This document shows positions 36,630 to 44,816 of a stretch of DNA of 64,000 nucleotides, piece after piece (position 1 is the first letter of the stretch; each line of letters begins with the position of its first letter). A model generated the notes under the pieces. That model was not told the DNA's origin, did not search any database, and saw nothing but the letters and a program-made list of their open reading frames with translations. The stretch is from an uncultured bacterium (GTDB taxonomy: Bacteria > Bacillota > Clostridia > Lachnospirales > Lachnospiraceae): positions 1 to 64,000 of the forward strand of contig CANCXX010000008.1 in assembly GCA_947381965.1 (NCBI GenBank). The letters run 5' to 3'. A program made the translations under genes and the position numbers.

Positions 36630-36761
36630 CATTACCAATTGTGACTTTGGAAGTAAACCTCCAAATTTATCACCTTTTATTTATTGTTCCGCTTTAATAG
36701 TAATTTTAAAGAAAAAGCAAATGCCTGCCTATATCTTTTTTAATCAATAAGTAGGATGATA

Positions 36762-36791
36762 TTGACATTCCATAAATAGTATTATTATAAT
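36762..36791 (+). promoter_or_regulatory. Promoter of the AraC-family regulator
   Basis: TTGACA (36762-36767) and TATAAT (36786-36791) with an 18-bp spacer. It would give a leader of about 155 nt before the start at 36952. Confidence 0.75.
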
Positions 36792-36806
36792 TTATATAGA
36801 TTTACT

Positions 36807-36907
36807 GCCTGATTTTAATCCCGTTGGAATCAGGCCAAGAAGCTTGCTTCCTTTACTCATGGCAGGCGTCCGCAAGCTTTGCTGACATACTTCCATTGGG
36901 CGCCTGC
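36807..36907 (+). promoter_or_regulatory. Leader with overlapping inverted repeats before the AraC gene
   Basis: Three perfect inverted repeats occur in the long leader: GCCTGATT/AATCAGGC (36807-36835), AAGCTTGC/GCAAGCTT (36840-36879) and GCAGGCG/CGCCTGC (36862-36907). The last two interlock, so they cannot form together, which would allow alternative folds. No known riboswitch class was recognised. Confidence 0.45.
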
Positions 36908-36951
36908 AGACATAAAAGAGGCCCTTTTATTACGGCTGTATAGGAATAGAT

Positions 36952-37809
36952 ATGAACAATTATGCACACGAGATCATTAATGACGACACAAGACTTCAGC
37001 TTTACTTTGTACTGATCAGCGGCAGCAACCATTATTCCCCTCCCCACTGGCATGGGCATTTGGAAATTATCTTCATCCAAAAGGGATATATGACCGCCTG
37101 TATTAATGACCAGAAGTTTACTCTTCAAAGGAACGATATGCTGGTGGTAAACCCAAGGGAAATCCATTCCACCAAAATCTGGGGGGATGCCGATTATCTG
37201 CTTTTGCAGATTCCCTACGATTACCTTTCCAGAGTAATCAACAATGTTTCCCTGCTGCAGTTTCAGGAATACTTTCCATCCATTACTATGAGCGCCACCC
37301 AAAGACAGCTTTGTGACTGTCTTTTTGAACTGGCCAGAACCTACACAGAAAAAGAGGACGGCTACCTGCTTCATTTTTCTTCTCTGGTTTACGAGTTTCT
37401 TTACATTCTGTACCGTAACTATTCCCACCGGATAAGTCAGGAGGCAAGAGAAAAGGATAACCACAATCTTGAACGGATGAATGAGGTTATCCAGTATGTA
37501 AAAAATAATTATAAAAATAATATTTCCTTAAATGATGCTGCCCGTCTCTTAAATGTCAGCCCGGAATACTTCTGCCGTTTATTTAAAAAACACACCGGAC
37601 AGACCTTTCTGGAATACTTAAATGCGGTGCGCATGATCCATTTTTATCAGGATCTTAATGGAACCAGCTACAGTATTACAGAATTGATGGCGCGGAACGG
37701 AATTACAAACTATAAGGTCTTTATCCGCACATTTAAAGAAACCTACGGCATGACTCCTAATCAGCTCCGTAATAGAAAACAACCTTCAGACAAACCAATT
37801 GCTTTATGA
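36952..37809 (+). CDS. AraC-family regulator with N-terminal cupin sensor
   Basis: 285 aa. The N-terminal cupin (~20-95) has PPHWHGHLEIIFIQKG and a loop NPREIHSTKIW. A helical linker follows. The C-terminal AraC DNA-binding domain (~185-275) has two helix-turn-helices (ISLNDAARLLNVSPEYFCRL, then ITNYKVFIRTFKETYGMTP). The layout is that of sugar-responsive activators. Divergent from the GH3 glucosidase, with a shared 360-bp promoter region, so regulation of that gene is likely. Confidence 0.92.
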   Translation: MNNYAHEIINDDTRLQLYFVLISGSNHYSPPHWHGHLEIIFIQKGYMTACINDQKFTLQRNDMLVVNPREIHSTKIWGDADYLLLQIPYDYLSRVINNVSLLQFQEYFPSITMSATQRQLCDCLFELARTYTEKEDGYLLHFSSLVYEFLYILYRNYSHRISQEAREKDNHNLERMNEVIQYVKNNYKNNISLNDAARLLNVSPEYFCRLFKKHTGQTFLEYLNAVRMIHFYQDLNGTSYSITELMARNGITNYKVFIRTFKETYGMTPNQLRNRKQPSDKPIAL

Positions 37810-37823
37810 CTAAATAAAAGAGC

Positions 37824-38726
37824 TTAATCCAGAGACAGAATATCAAAAAAGTCAGGCCCATCCATGTTCTGTGAGCGGTAGCGCATCAGGTACCCTTTCA
37901 TTTCCGGGTACTGGCCGCCCATCTGTGCCAAAATTTCATTATAATTTTCCTCTGTCAGGCATCCGGCTCTGGTAAAAGCTTCATAATACTCAGGCTCGTT
38001 TCCATGTTCCCCAAAGACTACCTCCCAGGCGGCCCCGGAGGAACAGCCTTTCGTGTGGGCGCGTAAATAAGCAGAAAGCTCTTCTCCAAATTCACTGGAA
38101 AGTCCTATATCATTTATCAGCCGCAAAAGACAAAGCCCCGCCTTTTCTCTCCGGCGCCCTGCCAGATAAAGATCCATATTTGCCACAATATCTTCTTCCC
38201 CACAATAAACCATTTTTGTATAGCCTTCCTCGTCCGGGCGCAAAAGGAACTCCCGGAGCTTTTCATCAAACCGCTTAAGCCATAGCGCCTCTCCTGCCTC
38301 TTTGGGCGTAAAAAGATAATCTGCCTCCAGCTTTACCGGCACCGCACCCAAAAGCTTTCCTATCTGCTTTTGCCTCTTACTGTCCTTATCAGGAAGATAT
38401 ATGCCGGAAAGCCGTTCACACTCTTTAAAAATTCCCCTGCCAAGGGACAGGTTTTCTTTGGGAAACCAGATACTTTCCAGACTGCTGCAGTAAGCAAATG
38501 CCCAGTCACCAATTTTCCTTAAAGTATCAGGCAGATAAAGCTCTTTTACGGACTTGCAGCTTAAAAATGCCTTTTTCCCCAGTTTCGTAACCGGAAGGTT
38601 TTCTATTTCTTGTGGAATTGTTACCCTGCTGCTGTATGTTTTACAGGACACTAAAGTAATCTCCTCCTTATTCACATAATACACCAGTCTCCCGCCTGCA
38701 ATCTCCCATTCTTTTTCCAATCCCAT
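37824..38726 (-). CDS. BspA-type leucine-rich repeat protein, cytoplasmic
   Basis: 300 aa from ATG 38726 (GAGAGG, 5-nt spacing). A TTG six codons upstream was rejected. Residues ~38-115 contain three to four BspA-like LRR units (VTKLGKKAFLSCKSVKELYL, LRKIGDWAFAYCSSLESIWF, GIFKECERLSGIYL). The remaining ~180 residues are helical with no recognised motif. There is no signal peptide, so unlike many BspA proteins it is probably intracellular. It starts 21 bp after the MoxR gene and forms a three-gene operon with the MoxR ATPase and VWA protein. Confidence 0.8.
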   Translation of the reverse strand: MGLEKEWEIAGGRLVYYVNKEEITLVSCKTYSSRVTIPQEIENLPVTKLGKKAFLSCKSVKELYLPDTLRKIGDWAFAYCSSLESIWFPKENLSLGRGIFKECERLSGIYLPDKDSKRQKQIGKLLGAVPVKLEADYLFTPKEAGEALWLKRFDEKLREFLLRPDEEGYTKMVYCGEEDIVANMDLYLAGRRREKAGLCLLRLINDIGLSSEFGEELSAYLRAHTKGCSSGAAWEVVFGEHGNEPEYYEAFTRAGCLTEENYNEILAQMGGQYPEMKGYLMRYRSQNMDGPDFFDILSLD

Positions 38727-38747
38727 ATAATCCTCTCCCGCCAAATG

Positions 38748-40295
38748 CTACAGTTCCTTCCCATCCAAATCCAGCGCGGAAATTTCTTCTATCAGATCAT
38801 TGCTCCGCTCAGAAAGCATCAGTTCCTTATTATGCCTGTCATAAGCCTCACAGCCAAACTGTCCGATAAAACGGGCGCTGTTATTGTTTATCGTAAGCTC
38901 TGTTACCAAAATCAACATTTCATTGCCCTTTGCAAATGCCTCCTCCACAAAAGCAAAAAGATTTTCAAGACGTCTTCCTGTCCTTGCGGTTCTTGTTTTC
39001 AGAGAGAAAGTCTGTTTGTCAAAAAGTGTCTTTAAAAGAGAGAACGCCTCTTTTCCCTCCAGCGGCCCTTCCAGAAGAATCTGCTTTTTAGACTCTTCCA
39101 GGAATTTAAGAATCCGCCTGCTCTTCCTTTTTTCTCCTTCTGAAAAACTGCCTGCCGCCTGTGCAGCCTCCATCTGCTTCTTTTGTCCCTGTATCTGATT
39201 TTCCAGCATCTGGGAAATGGAAATCTGCTTTTCCCTGCTGTCTTTTGCGCTCTTGTCAAGAACTGCTTTTACCGCCTTTAAATTCTTTAAAAGCTCCATC
39301 AGATAATCACTGGTTTCCATATCCTCCCGTATTTCGCTTTGCACTTTGTCCATCAGCATTCCAAGAAGAGAGAGCCGTTCATCAAAAGCCGCCACCCTTG
39401 CCCGCTCTATCGTCTGCGCCTGTGCCTCTCCCTCCAATATCTCCTCTGTCTGATATTCTCTTTTATACTTGTTAAATAAATCATAATAGGCTGTAAATTC
39501 TTTTACCACCCGCTCATTGCGGATATATTGTTCCACAAGGGTTTCATCCGCCTGCATTCCCTCTTCCTCATAAAGAGACAAAATTTCCGACAAGTCCTCC
39601 CAGCCTCTGGCTGTCACATAACTTCTGCCGTCCACTGTTGTCTCTATCCTGTAAAAATACTCCTTTTTCAGTTCAAGAAAACTCAAAATTGCAGCATGAA
39701 GCCCCCTTTGCTGGGCATATTCCTTCCATGCCTTATAGTCAGCCTCCACACAAAGCACCTTCAGTCTGTCCATAGTCACCACATCAAACTCCCGTACGGA
39801 TTTATTGTACTCCGGCGGATTTCCTGCGGTTACAATAATCCAGCCATCCGGCACTTTATGTCTGCCAAAGACTTTATATTGTAAAAACTGCAGCATAGAA
39901 GGCGCCAGGGTTTCTGACACACAATTTATTTCATCCAAAAAAAGAATGCCTTCCAAAATACCGCTTTTTTCCATTACTTCATATACAGAGGCAATAATTT
40001 CACTCATGGTATATTCCGATACGTCATACTTCATCCCTTTATACTCCCGGTGGGAAATAAAAGGGAGTCCAAGGGCTGATTGTCTGGTGTGATGAGTCAT
40101 GGAATAAGAAACCAGTGCAATGTGAAGCTCCTGGGCAATCTGTTCCATGATAGCCGTTTTGCCAATTCCCGGCGCTCCAAGCAGAAAAATGGGGCGCTGA
40201 CGCACCACCGGAATCCGGTATTCCCCAAATTCATCCCTTTTCAGATACAGCCGCACCGTATTTTCAATATAATCCTTTGCCTGTTTAATATTCAT
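38748..40295 (-). CDS. MoxR-family AAA+ ATPase
   Basis: 515 aa from ATG 40295 (GGGGGAG upstream). The AAA+ core at ~30-230 shows Walker A GAPGIGKTA, Walker B ILFLDEIN and sensor-1 VTAGNPPEY, with a MoxR-like lid. The C-terminal half (~260-515) is helical and coiled-coil rich, longer than a minimal MoxR (about 330 aa). MoxR proteins act as chaperones with a VWA partner, which here is the gene directly upstream (13-bp gap). The target is unknown. The LRR protein downstream is a candidate substrate or adaptor. Confidence 0.88.
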   Translation of the reverse strand: MNIKQAKDYIENTVRLYLKRDEFGEYRIPVVRQRPIFLLGAPGIGKTAIMEQIAQELHIALVSYSMTHHTRQSALGLPFISHREYKGMKYDVSEYTMSEIIASVYEVMEKSGILEGILFLDEINCVSETLAPSMLQFLQYKVFGRHKVPDGWIIVTAGNPPEYNKSVREFDVVTMDRLKVLCVEADYKAWKEYAQQRGLHAAILSFLELKKEYFYRIETTVDGRSYVTARGWEDLSEILSLYEEEGMQADETLVEQYIRNERVVKEFTAYYDLFNKYKREYQTEEILEGEAQAQTIERARVAAFDERLSLLGMLMDKVQSEIREDMETSDYLMELLKNLKAVKAVLDKSAKDSREKQISISQMLENQIQGQKKQMEAAQAAGSFSEGEKRKSRRILKFLEESKKQILLEGPLEGKEAFSLLKTLFDKQTFSLKTRTARTGRRLENLFAFVEEAFAKGNEMLILVTELTINNNSARFIGQFGCEAYDRHNKELMLSERSNDLIEEISALDLDGKEL

Positions 40296-40308
40296 AATCT
40301 CCCCCTGG

Positions 40309-41589
40309 TTATTCCATCTCTTCAAAATCCAGCAGCACCCTCACCGCCCAGGGCGGTACCTGAGGTCCTTCATCACCATTATCCGGAAAAACAAACATTA
40401 CATCATAAGAAGGCATTCTTTTCGGATACACCCCATAACCGTCCGTAAAATACAGAAGTCCTTTTAAATTTTCAAATTCACCCTTTTCAATCAGCCCGTC
40501 CACATAAGAAAACGCAGGCCTGAAATCCGTTGCCCCAAAGCCTGTCAGCTTTTCATGTCCCAGAAAATAATCCAAATCCTCCCTGCAGGTGATTTTGGTA
40601 TCCTTTTGCACTTCATGATCACACTGTATAATATGCACATTCATTTTGCGGAAAAAGTTATCTTCCCCGCTTAGTATCCCATAGGTTTTCTGCAAAAAAG
40701 ACTTTACCAGCGATCCCCGGCAGGATGCGGATGTATCAATGGCTATCACAAACTCTTTTATTTTTCTGCTGTCCTTATATTCCAACGGTTCCACCAATGG
40801 CATATTTCCATATCTGGAAAGCCCATAAGTATAGTAAATATAGTCAAACTCATCATCATTCACCTGCATGTCCTCATTGGACACCATAAATTTTTTTAAA
40901 AGATGCCTGTAGGGATATCTGTCCTTTGCTGCCTCCAAAAGGCTTTTTTCCATGCTCTCCGATTTGGTTTTTCCAGCGGAAAAAGACTTTAAATCCGCCT
41001 GTACTCTCTCACTTAACTTTTTCCACTGCCGGGCAGTAATTACAAGCTCTTCTGAAGGTTCCCAGAAATGGTGTGAATCCATAAAAAAAAGCTTTGAAAG
41101 CTCTTTCTTTTCTTTTTCACTTATCCCCCAATTTTTTAAATATCTGTATATCCTTTCCGCTGTAAGCCCACCTGCATCTTCCTTAATTATTTGAAGCTTC
41201 CGTTCTGCCTCCTGGTCACGCAAAAGCGCTGTCCCAGGCATTTTAAGTTCAAGCACGGCTGCCTCTGCTGCAATATCCGATGCAAGGCTCCAGCACTCCC
41301 GGTCCACCCTGTCAAAGCGAAAGCTGTGGGCAAAAATCATATGAAACAATATATGCAGATACATCCGTACTGCAAAAGCCGGTTCCTCTCTGTAATTTTT
41401 CAGAAGAAAAACCGGATCATAATTCATTTGGGCTCCGTCACAGGCAAAACCGGCAAGCCCTTCCTGGGGTTTTGGCAAAAGCGCTGATACTGCCACATCC
41501 AGGAAACGCATATTCACCAGAATCATATCCCTTGCATAAACCATAACCTTCTCTGCCAGGGGTTTTGCTTTATCGTATAACTTGCTCAT
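40309..41589 (-). CDS. VWA/DUF2201-type protein, MoxR partner
   Basis: 426 aa from ATG 41589. The N-terminal region (~20-150) resembles the DUF2201 metallopeptidase-like domain. Its HExxH site reads HILFHMIFAH, so the catalytic Glu is missing and the peptidase is probably inactive. The C-terminal VWA-like domain (~270-420) has a full MIDAS: DTSAS, the Thr in GFGATDF and the Asp in YFTDGYG. VWA proteins bind a client through a metal ion while MoxR supplies ATP-driven remodelling. First gene of the VWA-MoxR-LRR cassette. Confidence 0.85.
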   Translation of the reverse strand: MSKLYDKAKPLAEKVMVYARDMILVNMRFLDVAVSALLPKPQEGLAGFACDGAQMNYDPVFLLKNYREEPAFAVRMYLHILFHMIFAHSFRFDRVDRECWSLASDIAAEAAVLELKMPGTALLRDQEAERKLQIIKEDAGGLTAERIYRYLKNWGISEKEKKELSKLFFMDSHHFWEPSEELVITARQWKKLSERVQADLKSFSAGKTKSESMEKSLLEAAKDRYPYRHLLKKFMVSNEDMQVNDDEFDYIYYTYGLSRYGNMPLVEPLEYKDSRKIKEFVIAIDTSASCRGSLVKSFLQKTYGILSGEDNFFRKMNVHIIQCDHEVQKDTKITCREDLDYFLGHEKLTGFGATDFRPAFSYVDGLIEKGEFENLKGLLYFTDGYGVYPKRMPSYDVMFVFPDNGDEGPQVPPWAVRVLLDFEEME

Positions 41590-41653
41590 ATTCCGCCCTC
41601 TCCAACTGCCCCTTTCTGATGCCCGCAACAGCCTGACGCCTTGCCATCAGTTT

Positions 41654-42142
41654 TCAGTATCCCCTGACTCCGTCCAGCGACTCATCATTGTCAACCCATT
41701 CCCGGACTTTAATCATACGGTAGGTATCCCTGTCATCCCTTATATAGACTTTTTCAATTCCGGCATTAATCATTACACGCTTACACATAGAACAGCTGTT
41801 GGAATTTGGAATATATTTTCCTGTCTGTGCGTCCACACCTGCCAAATACATATCGCTTCCTATCATTTTATCCCTGGACGCGCTGATGATCGCATTCATT
41901 TCCGCATGAACGCTGCGGCACAGCTCATACCGCTCCCCTCTTGGGATCTGAAGCTCCTGCCTGATACATTTTCCCGTATCCGTGCAATTTTTCCGTCCCC
42001 TTGGCGCACCCACATAACCTGTAGATATCACTTCATCATTTTTTACAATCACCGCACCATATTTTCTTCTTAAACAAGTGCTCCTCATAGATACTGTCTC
42101 CGCAAGATCCAGATAATAATTGATTTTGTCCCGACGCTCCAT
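41654..42142 (-). CDS. dCMP/cytidine deaminase family protein (ComEB-like)
   Basis: 162 aa from ATG 42142, with GGGAGG upstream. A longer frame overlapping the next gene was rejected. The zinc site is HAEMNAI (His and catalytic Glu), with SCSMCKR supplying two Cys. STCLRRKYGAVIVKND and TGYVGAPRG match dCMP deaminase landmarks. It converts dCMP to dUMP for thymidylate synthesis. It may also act like ComEB, whose role in competence is uncertain. It lies in a run with the MraY-like transferase. Confidence 0.9.
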   Translation of the reverse strand: MERRDKINYYLDLAETVSMRSTCLRRKYGAVIVKNDEVISTGYVGAPRGRKNCTDTGKCIRQELQIPRGERYELCRSVHAEMNAIISASRDKMIGSDMYLAGVDAQTGKYIPNSNSCSMCKRVMINAGIEKVYIRDDRDTYRMIKVREWVDNDESLDGVRGY

Positions 42143-42174
42143 ATAAATCTTCCTCCCCGGAAAAGCAAGGTTAT

Positions 42175-43137
42175 TTACAGCAACAGCAGACAAACCACTG
42201 CCACTGAAACCACAATCTGTATAATGGCAAACCGGGTGTCCGTCTGGGTATTGGACCAGCCCATTACTTTCCGCACATGGTCGTGCAGCGGCGTTCTGAC
42301 ATTTTTCAGAATATGGATTTTAAATGCCCGGATAAGTGACAATTTCAAAAGTCCCAGTCCTCCATCCAGAATAAATACAACCGCCACCGGAATGTACAAA
42401 AAAGGACTTCCGCTTTTCAGGGCCACAATACTGATAAAAATCCCCATTGCGCGGCTTCCCGCATCCCCCATAAGCAGACGGCTTGGGGCTGCATTATACC
42501 ACAAATATCCCAGCAGACAGATAATAAACATTAAAATTAAAAAAGAAAAATTATCCTGATGCCCCAAAATACTGTCAATCACGTAAAATGAAGCCAGCGT
42601 AATAATTGCAAGTGTGCCTGAAAGCCCGTCCACACCGTCAGAACAGTTGGTTACGTTGATAGAAACCCATACCAGTATTACCGTCAAAATTCCAAACAAA
42701 ACCGGAGGAATTGTAATGTCCGTTCCCATTGTGGCAATTCTTACAATGTTGGAATTAAAATGCAGATAAGTAACCGCCACAATCACTGCAATTGCCAAAT
42801 CAAGCAGCCCTTTTTTTAATGCCCCCCAGGGATGCTCTGACGCATCATCCATAAATCCGGTAAACATTTCCGCCGTTACCAGCGCAAGATAAATCACAAT
42901 TTCCAGATTAACAGGTGCAAAAAGAAGGGACGCCGCAACAAACACCAATATAAAAATAATCCCTGCGCCTCTGGGCTTTCCCGCCGAAAGCTTACCGTCG
43001 TGGGCAAATTCCCTGCCTGCGTCCTTTGGCAGCAGGTTACAAAGTTTATGAGTAAAAAAGCATGTCCCCGCAAATGCCAGAAGCAGTCCCAAAGCCGCCG
43101 CTACCGGATAATTTTCTTTTAATATAAAGCCTGCCAA
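42175..43137 (-). CDS. MraY/WecA-type polyprenyl-phosphate sugar-1-phosphate transferase
   Basis: 320 aa beginning with TTG 43137, which has GGGGGAGG at 7-nt spacing. About ten membrane segments. Catalytic landmarks are FMDDASEHP, NCSDGVDGLSG (usually NxxDGxDGL) and LMGDAGSRAMG. A late TPLHDHVRKVMGW corresponds to the TPLHHHFE loop of MraY. It transfers a phosphosugar, MurNAc-pentapeptide-P or a HexNAc-1-P, to undecaprenyl phosphate. The MraY-like loop favours peptidoglycan, but there are no mur genes nearby, so it may be a paralogue for another polymer. Confidence 0.85.
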   Translation of the reverse strand: MAGFILKENYPVAAALGLLLAFAGTCFFTHKLCNLLPKDAGREFAHDGKLSAGKPRGAGIIFILVFVAASLLFAPVNLEIVIYLALVTAEMFTGFMDDASEHPWGALKKGLLDLAIAVIVAVTYLHFNSNIVRIATMGTDITIPPVLFGILTVILVWVSINVTNCSDGVDGLSGTLAIITLASFYVIDSILGHQDNFSFLILMFIICLLGYLWYNAAPSRLLMGDAGSRAMGIFISIVALKSGSPFLYIPVAVVFILDGGLGLLKLSLIRAFKIHILKNVRTPLHDHVRKVMGWSNTQTDTRFAIIQIVVSVAVVCLLLL

Positions 43138-43181
43138 TGTTTTTCCTCCCCCAGTCAGTTTATGTACTCAGATAATCCGCT

Positions 43182-43874
43182 TTATTTTATCCCCAATGCC
43201 TCTTTCGCCAGTTCATCTGCCATATCATTGTATTTATCATTGGAATGCCCGGCCACTTTTACAAACCGGATATCCACCTGCCTACAGGCCTTGTCATAGA
43301 AAGCCTTGTACGCTTTGGTGCCTTCCTTGTTTGTTTTCCATTCTCCCAGACACCATCTGGCAATTCCTTCATAGTCATGGTAAATCGCAATGGCAGGAAG
43401 CTTATGGTCAAGCGCATATTGCATAGCCGCTTCAGCGCCTTTGATTTCTCCCGCCACATTTCGCATGGAAGAAAGCTCCTTATCGCTGAACTTACGGTTA
43501 AACCGCTCCTCTCCGCCTTCCTTAAGCACCACCATACCATATGAAAATTCTCTGGTAATCTTGTTGTAACTGCCATCTACATATATTTTAACACAATCCT
43601 GGCCATTCAAAACATCTTTTGCCGGAAAATTCCTTTTAGATGCTCCCGTTCTAAGCGCAGGTTTCTTTAATTCCGGTTCCATTTCCGCTTCTTTCTGCCC
43701 GGAAGCCTCTTCTATCCTCCTGCCTCCATCCAGATAGCAAACTGCCTCTTCCTGTGTTTTAAAGCTTTTAAAAACAGCGCCTGAATATCCGTTTACACTT
43801 GCCTGGCACTCCTCCCAGGTTCTGAAAATTCCCGTTTTTTTTCCTGCCTTTACTGCATAATACTTTCCAGCCAC
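43182..43874 (-). CDS. Ribonuclease H1 with N-terminal viroplasmin-like hybrid-binding domain
   Basis: 230 aa with a GTG start at 43874 supported by AGGAGG 6 nt away. Residues ~3-48 form the small hybrid-binding domain (YYAVKAGKKTGIFRTWEEC, FKSFKTQEEA). Residues ~90-228 form the RNase H fold with catalytic acids in IYVDGSYN, EIKGAEAAM, IYHDYEGIARW and YNDMADELAKEA. It cuts the RNA strand of RNA-DNA hybrids. It is the last in the direction upstream of a 350-bp gap and seems to have its own promoter. Confidence 0.92.
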   Translation of the reverse strand: MAGKYYAVKAGKKTGIFRTWEECQASVNGYSGAVFKSFKTQEEAVCYLDGGRRIEEASGQKEAEMEPELKKPALRTGASKRNFPAKDVLNGQDCVKIYVDGSYNKITREFSYGMVVLKEGGEERFNRKFSDKELSSMRNVAGEIKGAEAAMQYALDHKLPAIAIYHDYEGIARWCLGEWKTNKEGTKAYKAFYDKACRQVDIRFVKVAGHSNDKYNDMADELAKEALGIK

Positions 43875-44225
43875 AAAAAACCTCCTGCCTGTATAAAACT
43901 ATATCTCCATATCGTTTAACCATCCCAAAATGTTATCCGTTTACATTTTTCATCAAATTAATCAGGATTTTATGTCATAAAAGTCCAAAATGTATCTCAC
44001 CTGCATATCATCTGGCTATTTATGCGATAACTGACGCTTTACAGTTATATTATTGTCCGTATATACTATACTTGTAAAAGGGGTTTGCGGTGACGGTCTT
44101 CAAAGGGCGTTGCCGCTTCGTGTTTTATTTCCGCATACGGCAGACCTGGCTGACATAACGCCTGTGCAGCCACACTACATGCTTGATAACGCCCGCCAGA
44201 TACACCGTTTTAATGGATATGGGGG
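43875..44225. other. Gene-free interval with a plus-strand promoter-like sequence
   Basis: No supported gene. TTTACA (44038-44043) and TATACT (44062-44067) with an 18-bp spacer form a plausible plus-strand promoter reading into a more GC-rich stretch (44080-44200) of unknown nature, then into the 3' end of the orphan gene at 44226. A small RNA or antisense transcript is possible. The left half must contain the RNase H promoter. Confidence 0.35.
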
Positions 44226-44651
44226 TTATTTACTGCCATGTATAAGCTTCTTCACTGCCTCTTCTATCTCTTTATCTGACTTAAAAGGTGAAACATTTTG
44301 TATCTTTGCAAGCACTTTCAGGTCATTGCTGTTAAGGGCAATCACATGTTCTTTTTCCCTCTCAGGCAAAGGAATTACATAAGCATCCATTTCTTTTTCC
44401 AGTTCATTCAGTTTACGCATACTGTTGGTAAGCTGCACTCTGCCCAAATTCACGGCGTCAAGTATTTCTTCATAATTTTCAGTAATCCGGTAGTTATCCG
44501 GAATATCCTCATATACTTCCGCCGGATTCTCCACAATACCTGATTCATGGCCATTCCCATAGACATACCTGTTATCTTTCACATTTCTGTCCAAGAAATT
44601 CAGCGTCTGGGTAATCTTTCCACCTTCAACTGTTATAATGAGCTTTGCCAT
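44226..44651 (-). CDS. Unrecognised 141-residue protein
   Basis: 141 aa with a strong AGGAGG before the ATG. It is mixed alpha/beta, acidic and soluble, with no signal peptide and no motif I recognise. It starts MAKLIITVEGGKI, has a Tyr/Asn-rich middle (RYVYGNGHESGIVENP), and ends with a helical stretch. A conserved-looking extended -10 promoter and a 9-bp leader hairpin (44685-44718) lie upstream. It appears monocistronic. Confidence 0.75.
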   Translation of the reverse strand: MAKLIITVEGGKITQTLNFLDRNVKDNRYVYGNGHESGIVENPAEVYEDIPDNYRITENYEEILDAVNLGRVQLTNSMRKLNELEKEMDAYVIPLPEREKEHVIALNSNDLKVLAKIQNVSPFKSDKEIEEAVKKLIHGSK

Positions 44652-44684
44652 AGCACTTCCTCCTAATTAACGCTCCACTGCCGC

Positions 44685-44718
44685 CCATACAGGCACCATT
44701 AACCAGAAACCTGTATGG
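44685..44718 (-). promoter_or_regulatory. Leader hairpin of the 141-residue orphan
   Basis: Perfect 9-bp stem CCATACAGG / CCTGTATGG with a 16-nt loop, located 34 nt before the start. No U-tract follows on the minus strand, so it is more likely a leader structure than a terminator. An extended -10 box (TGATACAAT) lies upstream. Confidence 0.45.
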
Positions 44719-44816
44719 AGGGTCAATGTTTTTCTCTTTACATTAATTGTATCAAATTAATGATTCAATAGCCAGCCCATGTGTTGAATGAATTTCCAGT
44801 TTTTATGCTGAAGCCG

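Noticed and set aside
36853-37464. 203-residue minus-strand frame
   Set aside because: Antisense shadow of the AraC-family gene at 36952-37809, which has clear cupin and HTH motifs.
44053-44382. 109-residue plus-strand frame
   Set aside because: It overlaps the well-supported minus-strand gene at 44226-44651 and lacks a ribosome-binding site.
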